This document shows, one piece after another, positions 53,053-62,227 of a DNA stretch of 64,000 nucleotides. Under the pieces are notes generated by a model that saw only the letters and a list, made by a program, of their open reading frames with translations, ran no database searches and had not been told where the DNA came from. Both the position numbers and the translations under genes were made by a program. Within the stretch, counting starts at the first letter, position 1. The number at the start of each line of letters is the position of its first letter. Source of the DNA: Telmatactis stephensoni (taxonomy: Eukaryota > Cnidaria > Anthozoa > Actiniaria > Isophelliidae); NCBI GenBank assembly GCA_029948255.1, contig JALIZF010001818.1, forward strand, positions 620,001 to 684,000, in the 5' to 3' direction.

Positions 53053-55402
53053 TTTAACGTTCTAAAGGTTTTTTGTTATTCTGCACACAAACACTGAAAA
53101 ATTATGTTTAGAAAAGAAGTGGAAGGTGCAGGAGTACAAACCAAAGGGGTTAATAGAAAAGGAATCCTGTATCAGGGACTACGGAGAAGAAGGGGGGGGG
53201 GGAGGGGGAACGGGACTCACCACTTTTTCCCTTTTCCCATACTAGTCTCTTAATATAGCCCCACCACTTTTTAATTTCCCATACTAGTCTCTTATAGCCC
53301 CACCACTTCTTTGGGTGCTCCGCGGTCTCTGGTATAACCTTAAAAAATTAAGATAAAATAAATACATTAGCGCCGGATAAAATGACATGAAGTTAAAAAA
53401 AATCAATATGTAAATAAATAGATCTAGAAAATAGTAATTAGATACATTCTAGTTAGATTTGAAGTTATTATAAATAAGAGGGTCGTGACTTTCTGAGAAA
53501 GAGGAAATTGCCTATATTGTTTTTAAAAACTTCTATGTTATTTTCCGTGTTTTTTTATCAATTGTTATTTACTTGTTGGAAGGTTTAAGTGAATATATAT
53601 ACTATGAATAATATACGATTAATCATGTAACGTTTCTCCTAATATCAGACTAAACATTTCAAAATATGTTTGAGTTTTCTTTCCTTAATCCATCAACGTA
53701 ACTGATATAGTAAAAGTTGAGCTATGGAAACAAAAATAGGGAGACAAAAGTTATATAAAGACTCAATAATGCTTCCATTTCAATTATTGAAGAATTTGAA
53801 TGCTCTGTCAAAAAAAATTCAATAGCGAAACTGGTATGAATTTAGTCTGCACGAAGACGTACGTCGTGGCAAATTTCCAATTATCAAACGGACATTTCCC
53901 CAGAAATATCTTTCGTTACGGAGCTGGCATTTAAAAACCTTGAAATAATATGCTATTGTTTTGCTGTTAACAAACGTTTGGTTTCGGAAAGGGAGAGAGA
54001 ACTGCATAAAATCGTGTTTCTTGTTGAGTGTTGAGTTGTGTTGATTGGTGGCACCTGTTATCATTCTCTAAAAGTCAGCCTATCAGAATCCGCAACAGTT
54101 CGAGTTAATTTCTTTAACTGTGCTATGCATTGTTCTTCGTCTCTTGGCAACGGTATTACAATTTTAAAAAGCATTTCTTAGCTCCTCAGGACTACCTTGG
54201 GACCAAAACATCAAGCCTCAAGAAACTATACACCCAGTAAAGTTAAGTTCCCATTGAAAGTCTCCGAGCTTCGAAAGTCATTTGAAACTGATTCAACACA
54301 GTTTCCATTCACAAGGATTTCATTTTCCCGATTTTGCCTCGGAACGCATGCAGGTGAGTGGGTGAAAACGCATATGAAAATGATATTTTCCGTTTTGCTA
54401 TCGCACTCGTCCTTCACTGATTTTACTCCGGCTTTTAAACTGCATCCTCACATTTGCTGTACACAAGGCTTATTATTCACAGAGTAAAAGGAAAAATTCC
54501 GTTGGATAAATGTTAAACATTGCGAGGTCAATATTGAAGTTTAAAAGTTAATAGAGCGAAGTTTTTCATGTGAAAATATCAACACTATGCGTGCAGCCTT
54601 CAGTTGTTGCACTTAACCAACTAAGTCAAATTACAGAGTCCGATACCGGCAGGAAAAGAGTGACTTTTTCAATTCTTAAGAAGGAATGTTTCAGGACAAG
54701 AATGGAGGGCGTATGTAGACCTTAATCTATATTTTCGCTTTCGCTATGAGAATAACAATATTAACATCAGCATGTGACTTTGCTTACAAAAACTGCACAA
54801 GTAAGCCGAACGTAAACTAAATTAAATTTGATAGGATTAAACAATGCCGACAAAATAGGAGATTGAAGGACAACAGTGTTTATATAAAGTATACGCTAGT
54901 CGACAATTTAAGGCAATTAAATCTAAAGTTGTCAATTTTGTGATCATTGAAGGTTTAGTTTGTCCTATACTTCGAGTCTCCATCAGTGGATTCAAAAACG
55001 CTATTATTTTCAAAATGAAAGCGAGTTTACTATTATTACGCTATTCAATTACTGTTACTAAATGGGAATTTCTTTCTTGGGTGGTGTATTCTCTTTTCTC
55101 TTACACATTTGCTTTCTTACACTCTTCAACCGTCATCTTCCAATCTTGTACCCCTTAAATTATATTTAAATTTAAATCTTGTTTGTCCCGTCATTATCGG
55201 TACAAGGTGTTCCAGAAATTCGCGCCTTTTTTACATATAGAATAGCTTTTCATTGACAGCTAGGCGTTATACTCCAAATCTTATGAGTTCTTAAATGTAG
55301 TGCCAACTATTTATGTCAAGAATTTCAGCAGCCTAGCTACATGGCCTGATTTATGCTTTATCACATTATTTGACAAGCACCTTATGATAAGCGTGGTATA
55401 AA

Positions 55403-55548
55403 CTACTCTTAGAATAGCCTGCGTTGCTAGCGGTCTGCGGTTTTTGGGCGGAGGAAAAAAGGTAGGTACCTACCGGAAAAAACAAACAAACAAACTTAAC
55501 AAACAAACAAAAACCGCAGACCGCCAGCAACGCAGCTACTCTTAGAAT
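55403..55548. mobile_element. 120-bp palindrome flanked by a 13-bp direct repeat
   Basis: CTACTCTTAGAAT at 55403-55415 and 55536-55548 is an exact direct repeat. Between them, GCCTGCGTTGCTAGCGGTCT plus GCGGTTTTTG is inverted in the right arm (CAAAAACCGC, then AGACCGCCAGCAACGCAG). The centre has (AAAC)n. Confidence 0.85.
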
Positions 55549-56046
55549 TAATGTAAAAAGAGCAAACTCTTCTGCTCTTTTGTAATCAAACGTTAATTCG
55601 TTTTTTTTCGAGTACTTGCGAGTTTTCTTTGATAAACATTCCAGGTCTAACTCCTGGATATCCAGCTTGTAAATGATGCAATTTGGTTTCTTTTATATCT
55701 TCTTTTTCGACAAAATATGTCGACGTTAAATTATCTGCAGCACAAGACTTCTAAATGTACGTGAATGACAGGAAACAAAATCGCGCGATTTTGAAACTGA
55801 AAGTATACATGAAACTTGTAAGGCAATCAATTTTTTATTAAATGTCTAGAAATTAAATACTTCTCCTTTAGCCGAATAAGATAATGAAAAAGTCTGGCTT
55901 TTAATTTTGTAAACTCCATTTCTAGCTTCTTCAGTTCATTCCGTCCTCTCTCAGTTTCCATCTCTTTTCATTTACTTCCATCACTCTTCGTTTCCGGATT
56001 TTCCTTTTCCATTTCAATTGTTGGATGCGTTTTTTAATTGTCATTT

Positions 56047-56132
56047 TTCCTTCCTTCCTTCCTTCCTTCCTTCCTTCCTTCCTTCCTTCCTTCCTTCCTT
56101 CCTTCCTTCCTTCCTTCCTTCCTTCCTTCCTT
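56047..56132. repeat. (TTCC)n microsatellite
   Basis: About 21 TTCC units inside a wider pyrimidine-rich tract (55900-56330). A complementary purine-rich tract lies at 56760-57130. Confidence 0.97.
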
Positions 56133-56469
56133 TATCTTAGGCTATATTTACTGATTCCTTTATTCTCTGTTCTTTCTTTGGCTGCACAAGTTATCATCTC
56201 TAGTTATTTCACCGATAAGTCCGTCTTAGACTTCCATTTATCATTATTTCTTTTTTCATTCATTTTTCTCTTTCTTTCATTCATTCATTTCTCTCTTTCA
56301 CGTTATTTTGTCTACATCTATGGGCGCTCCCTCATGTGAGTATTTGGTCATCAACTCCATCCAGCTGTGGTATATGATATGACTCATCCTTATTCAGTCT
56401 TTCTTTATTCTGGCCTTGCTTAATTATGTTTAATTTAAGCAAAACTTTGCAGGCTGAAGTCACAATAGA

Positions 56470-56667
56470 CCAGTTTCGAGTTCCTCTTTGCTCGGGCTAC
56501 GCCTCGAATCCAAGTAAAATATTCATGAATTTTAGCAAAAAACCCGTGGAATTCTAAAGTATTCTTTTTGTTTGTTCATTGCATTCCATCGGACTGTTGC
56601 TAAAATTCTATGGAATAGATTTCGCGGAATCGAGACTTAGCCTGAGCAAAGAGGAACTCGAAAATGG
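56470..56667. mobile_element. Foldback element
   Basis: TTTCGAGTTCCTCTTTGCTC and GAGCAAAGAGGAACTCGAAA are exact inverted ends; GAATTTTAGCAA / TTGCTAAAATTC pair inside. About 198 bp. Confidence 0.85.
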
Positions 56668-57737
56668 AGTATTCAAAATAATTAAGTCAGTTCATGACAT
56701 TACGTCATTCATGTATGTAATATTATTTTGCTGATAATTAAAACATATACACAGGCTCCTGGTATAAAACAGGACGTGTATATAGATGACAGGAAAAGTA
56801 AATGAATGTATGAGTGAATGCATAGATGGAGATTGAAGATGAAAGAAAGTGAAAAAGCCAAAGGAAAGAAGAAGGGAAAAAAACCCTGAACGATTCATTG
56901 AGAGAGACTGAGGAAAAGAAGTTAAGAATAATTGAGTGGAAAAAAGAAAGAAAAAGAAAAGAGAGAGAAAAAGGAAGCAAGCAAGCAAGCAGGGAAAGAA
57001 GGAAGGAAGGAAGAAAAAAGAAAGAAAGAAAGAAAGGAACGAAAGTCATAACTAACTGTGTAACAAATAACAAATAATAATGACACAGATACTGAAAAAA
57101 TTATAATGGTTGAAAGAAAGAAACCAAATAAAACAAAACTAATTGAATGGAAGAATATCGCGAATTATTACGTGAATTATCATATTGAAGACATAACAAA
57201 ACCTTCATCGCACCAAATCCCATTTATAGTTTGATTTACTTGGTAAACAAGCATCAAATTTCTCTAGAATCATTAAAAGTTGGTCTCCAGTTGTCACTTT
57301 AAACCAACTTTTTGAATAGAACCTAATAAATGTCTAATCATTTATCTACACAAAAGCATTAGACAAGATGAATTTCCGGGCAATTTGTCTGTAAAATTGA
57401 ATGGAAGAAGTCTGTTCGGCGACGACAAAGAATGGTAAGTTGATCATGTAATACCAATAAAGGTACGAGATAGATTGATGGACTTAATTGAAGATCTTTT
57501 AGTCGAACAATTTGAGATGACAGATAACTTAGGGACAAAATATTAAAATACAGCGTAAATTTGGGCTTAGATTACAACTAAGATCGTAGCTTGTTTTAGA
57601 GGTAAGTGAAAAACTGGTGCGTAATAGTAAATTTTATCAAAAAAATATTTGAACAAGGCTCCTGATTTGAAATATATTTATATTTTTGTTCAAAACGGAG
57701 TTCAAAGCAAGTGAAGAAAATTGGTACCCCAAATAAT

Positions 57738-57817
57738 TGTTATTTTATTTTATTTTATTTTATTTTATTTTATTTTATTTCATTTCATTTCATTTTATTC
57801 TATTTTATTTTATTTCA
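57738..57817. repeat. (ATTTT)n pentanucleotide repeat
   Basis: About 14 ATTTT units with CATTTC variants. Open frames through it encode only Phe/Tyr/Ile runs. Confidence 0.95.
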
Positions 57818-58112
57818 GTATTATTTCTGCTGTAGGTACGTCCCAAATGATAACATTATTTTTTTCGTTCAGAGGCGATTTTCGTTTAAATTTTGTCGTC
57901 GTTTATTGCTGTACTGTTTTGAAACAGCTGGAGTGTTTTTTATACATACCATTTTGAGGTTTTGTTTATTAGTTATAGATCACTGTTAGATGTAAATGCT
58001 CGAGTGGAAATCCACACTCGAAGAAACTAAGATCTAGCTAACACATTTCCGAGTGACAATCCATTCATTAATATGTTTATTGTTATTTGATTTTTTTTTT
58101 GTCTTTTGGTTT

Positions 58113-58143
<31 letters not shown>

Positions 58144-58153
58144 ATGTTGCTGC

Positions 58154-58187
<34 letters not shown>

Positions 58188-58190
58188 GCA
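58113..58190. repeat. (GCTGTT)n / (GTT)n microsatellite
   Basis: GTTGCT units followed by pure GTT units. No splice-supported frame reads through it. Confidence 0.95.
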
Positions 58191-58384
58191 GTTTGCAGTT
58201 TATTTGTATATTTTTTTGTCTGTTTTTCTGTTTTCACATGGAATTGAAATTTTGCCTCGCGTGGAATCAGTCGCAAAAGAAGTGATTCGTCAAGTGATTC
58301 ATCATAATGTATTCGTCATGACGGGGCACAAATGGAGAAGAGTTTTGTTTTTCGATCTTCTACAATTCAGTCGAACACGTAAGA

Positions 58385-58610
58385 TTTTAAGAGCGGAGAG
58401 GAACAGTTTATGGAGGAGGGAGAAATAGCCCCCAAAAAGTAGGGAGGAGGGAGAAAAGAGGCATAAAAATTGGTTTGGGAGGAGCTAGGAAAACAATTAT
58501 GAGATGTAGTGAAGGAGAAATGGCCGAAAAAAAGTAGGGAGGAGGGAGAAATAGGCTCAAAAAGTAGGGAGGAGGGAGATTTAGACTCCTGTTCCTCTCC
58601 GCTCTTTTAA
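58385..58610. mobile_element. Foldback element with internal GTAGGGAGGAGGGAG repeats
   Basis: TTTTAAGAGCGGAGAGGAACAG-type left end and its complement CTGTTCCTCTCCGCTCTTTT at the right. The inside repeats AAAGTAGGGAGGAGGGAG about four times, a G-rich strand with quadruplex-like spacing. Confidence 0.85.
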
Positions 58611-58917
58611 CACGTACCAGCCTAAAATATAACTTGAAAAATGCTGTAAGCTATTTTTTTGTGTTTCTATACTGATACAATATGTTGCAAGGAAAATAGG
58701 TTTCTGTTCGAGATATATAGCGAGGTTCGATGTAACTGATATATAGTTAATGACTGACAAAATGGAACAAGGAGGAATGATTTGTGTTCGAAATAGCAGG
58801 GGTTACCCAAGGGAAATGGGTTGGTGGTCGAGATAGTGAGGTTCAGCTAAATTGACGTTGTTGTACGTGCAGAGATTCATTGCGTTGTGCTCTCATTTTC
58901 TAGTTGCACACTCTTTC

Positions 58918-59010
58918 TCTCTCTTCTTCCTTCCTTCCTTCCTTCTCTCCTTCTTTCCTTCCTTCCTTCCTTCAATTCTTCTCTCTCTCCTCTCTAGCTC
59001 CTCTCTCTCC
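58918..59010. repeat. CT-rich low-complexity tract
   Basis: CTCTCT, TTCC and CTCCTCTCT words only. No gene. Confidence 0.9.
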
Positions 59011-59827
59011 CCTCCTGGGGGTAAGAATATTACTTGGGCTTCCTGTAAGTACTTTTCCGCTATCTCTGACTGGAGATACAGATACTTTAGTAATTGACAT
59101 GCGTCGGTGTCAGACGATTTAAACTTCCTTGATTTATGTCCGATGTAAAACCAACACAAGATAATTCAAGTCAAACAAGAGTAATGTATCACTATTGTAT
59201 TTCACGTACTACATCAAAATCATTTACCGCTACATCTTAAGAGGAGATGTTTTTCAATGACGAGCAATAATGGCGAAAAGCGCCAAAAACTAGACTTTCG
59301 TGCGAGTTTTAAACCAAATTTTCGTTCTGGATTAACACTCAAATCCTATTCCTACTGGTTAAAAACTGATGTACCAAGATAAAATAACTGTTTGAAACAG
59401 ATTTTTGAACTGTACAAAGACTTTTTCTTGGAGTTGTGTTAGGATTAAGCTTTTTCAAGCTGAATATAAGGAATACATACAGAAAATGAGCAAATGAAGG
59501 CCTAAACCTCATTTTTGATCCAAATTTTCGCTTTGGATTAACACTTTGATTCAACTTTCATTGGCCAAAACTACTTACAAACAACTTAAACTTTCTGACA
59601 GAAATGATTTTAGATTTGTACAACAGTTATTCTTCATCTCAGGAGTTTTTGTCGTTCACTGCTCGAACTTGAAAAAAATCCCCTCTTAAACAACAAATCA
59701 GCTAGATAATGCGTCTAGATTAATTTTCTTAAAATTCGACAAAGAAAACACGATCCGATGGCAATCGACCTTTACTCCATTAAGGAATACAGAAGCAAAT
59801 CCGGTAACCAATCAAACTTTACTTAAT

Positions 59828-59920
59828 TTTTGGAGTGGTTTAGTTTGTTGGCGCGCGATTCATTAGTGCGTGGCGTACGTCCGAATTAGTCTTCCAATCC
59901 CGAGTTCGATTCCCAGTACT
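59828..59920 (+). repeat. Possible tRNA-derived SINE head
   Basis: GGTTTAGTTTGTTGGCGCGC is A-box-like and GAGTTCGATTCCC is a good T-arm/B-box match about 60 bases downstream. No folded acceptor stem. No poly-A tail or second copy was seen, so this is weak. Confidence 0.3.
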
Positions 59921-60789
59921 AGAAAGCTCACACACTTGTTTAAAATTCTTTCCACTCCGTGTAGCTTTAAAAACAGAGCACTGATGGAGAGAAGTGGGTA
60001 GTTATAAAATGAGCGCCACCGTCAGCCTCAAGTTTATTAGCTGAATGATGATTATTTCGAGCTACCGACGTAAAATATGGCTATAGTCCTTTACCTTTTT
60101 TTTTTCAACTCTTTTTTCCATATCATCATACGTAACGCTAATAGGAAAACTACTTCAAAATATAAAAACTTCTAGAAGCATGATTTTGATGATTAATTCA
60201 GACTTTGACACCTCAGTAATGGCTTCAAGTATGTTGTTAAAAGGAGAAACAGGGAATAATTATATTATTCCCCTTAACGGACAAGATTAATTAGCTTAAA
60301 TCCTCGTAAAATCGAGTACTAACGGATAGAGGGGGGCACGCGCGTTATATCGTCCTCAAGTTTATTACTCACTAGCATCATAAAGAAACAATGTTGCTAA
60401 CCTATATATTCTACACTGTATGTTAGAATGTGTTTATACTTTTTCCTTTACATTTTTGTACTGCACCGGGACCCCGTTTTTGGACTTTGCTCTGTGGAAA
60501 ATTTGTCCATTGTTTTGTTTGTACATATATGGCGAATATTGTAAAACAAAATATAATATTAAAATACTTACAATTACTCGCTTCGTATCGATGTAAAATA
60601 AGAGAGCCTTACCTTTTGTAAACCGCTTTCGTGATAACTTGCGGAAAAATCATGACAATTCGATGATAAATAGAGACTTGATAGCTTTCCGTAGTATAAT
60701 GAGCCAAGTTGATGAAATTCACCTAATTTGGTTACAAATTTGATTAAGTATTTACTGTCAGTAGAACAGTTTTAACTGCATGCAGCGCA

Positions 60790-60923
60790 TGGGGAAATGT
60801 CACGATCACGATCACGGCACGGCACGGTTATGGCAGGAAGTCAAATATTTTTATAGACAACACAGCACTGACATAATCACGGTACGAGTCGATCCGTTTC
60901 ACGCTCATACGAAAGCTGCTCTA
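60790..60923. mobile_element. CACGGCACGG-family MITE copy 7
   Basis: CACGGCACGGCACGGTTATGG, then TTTTTATAGACAACACAGC, and right end CTCATACGAAAGCTGCTCTA. Left end decayed. A partial copy (GTGTGAAGCGGACCGCGCGC) follows at about 60970-61015. Confidence 0.7.
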
Positions 60924-61079
60924 GAAAACCGGCTTTACTGGTAAAAAACACGACAAAAATAAAGTTGTTTTGAGTGTGAAGCGGACCGCGCGCGCGGCCA
61001 TGCCGTGTCCGTACTGTCGATTTTGTGCCTAGCCTAAGTTGCAGACAGCTTCTATAGTTCTCCGAGAGCTTTTCGTGGC

Positions 61080-61243
61080 TAGAGCAGATTTCGTATGAGT
61101 GTGCACGTGAAACGGATCGCGCCGTGCCGTGCATGCACCGTGTCAGTGTCATGATGTCTATAAAATCAATCGAAATTCCTGTCATAACCGTACCGGCTGT
61201 GACCGTGCGGTGCCGTTTTCAGAGTCATACGAAATCTACTCTA
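61080..61243. mobile_element. CACGGCACGG-family MITE copy 8
   Basis: TAGAGCAGATTTCGTATGAG and GTCATACGAAATCTACTCTA are near-perfect inverted ends with TA borders; the body is in the same orientation as copy 2. Confidence 0.85.
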
Positions 61244-61504
61244 GTCTGTACCGTGATGCATGTCTATGAAATAACGGAAATTCCTGCCCTTTCAAAAAGA
61301 AAGTCTAGAAAGTCTGGTAGATGTATATATGCTTGTTTTATGCCGGTGGACATTTTACTCAGCTCGTACTTAATTATCTTGTTCCGTTTGCGGCTGGTAA
61401 ATAAAAAAGTTATCTCATATACCGTAGTTTTGGGATATTTATTGACGGAACTGAATTGAAAATTCTCTAAACTATGTTACTTAGAAAAACTAAAAGCTGG
61501 CATA

Positions 61505-61806
61505 AGGCGCTGTTACACGCTAAAACTTCTGAAACTTAATTTTCTCGATTGCCGATGCGAGACGAATTTCATAAGGGGTGTTACACGCTGAAATTTCGTC
61601 CTGAAACGTGTTCGCGGCACAAGTTTCTGTTGCAAGAGTAGAAAGCAGCTCTACTTTTCGTAAAACCATCTTGTGAAACCGACCGGGGAAAGTTCCATCT
61701 AAATGACCATGTTACACGGTGCAATGCGTTGTGAAATTTAAACTTGTCTCGCAACGGCGATATTGAAGCAAGTTTCAGAGAAAAGTTCCAGCGTGTAACA
61801 GCGCCT
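61505..61806. mobile_element. TTACACG-group foldback element I (word GAAACTT)
   Basis: AGGCGCTGTTACACGCTAAAA and AGCGTGTAACAGCGCCT pair; flanks are ATA and TTA. GAAACTT / AAGTTTC recurs with extra GTTACACG copies inside, and the centre is AGAGTAGAAAGCAGCTCTAC. Same subfamily as element B. Confidence 0.85.
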
Positions 61807-62227
61807 TTACTGTAACATGACTCGTGCCGGATCGAAATATGGTGACAAATTTAATTTGAATAACTATATTGTTTTGGACTAACTAGCCTCTCATTCATTT
61901 GAAATTGTTTTTTTTGTTTTTGTGTTTAAAATTGGTCACCCAATTCCGTTCGGTGTATGTCAGTAAGAATTTTTGAAGCTGAAAATCCTATAGCCGCGCC
62001 CAATGTTGTATTACGTCATTCATTAGCTAAAAACATCCAATAAGATGTGTTTATTATTTATACAAGTGATGCCTCTCACACCAATGTTATTGTTGTTTCA
62101 TCAGTTTGATAAAAGAGAGAGAATCTGGAACAAGTTTTGATGAGTTCGCATTGGATTGAGCTGTCAGCAATCAAGCAGCAATATGTAATTACTTTGATAA
62201 ACTCACAAGATCATCCTCTTAAAGAGT

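Larger units (their letters stand above)
48106..62227. other. 14-kb region with no recognised gene
   Basis: No conserved protein seen in any frame. The first 1.4 kb is probably macoilin 3' UTR, including repeats of GCATGATGGGTTTGGT-type words (48225-48425), a foldback (48509-48770) and a pyrimidine-rich stretch (49140-49440). After that come foldback elements, TTACACG-group members, (TTCC)n, (ATTTT)n and (TTG)n repeats and purine/pyrimidine-rich blocks. 53233-53310 holds two direct copies of a CCCATACTAGTCTCTTA unit. 59050-60780 shows nothing apart from a possible tRNA-like segment. Confidence 0.65.

Noticed and set aside
54197..54487. 96-residue plus-strand frame followed by a GTGAGT donor-like site near 54353
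   Set aside because: No recognisable homology, no partner exon found, and compositional bias is not protein-like. Transcript data could revive it.
58053..58428. Leu/Val/Cys-run frames over a GTT/GCT repeat
   Set aside because: Microsatellite translations with no conserved flanks.
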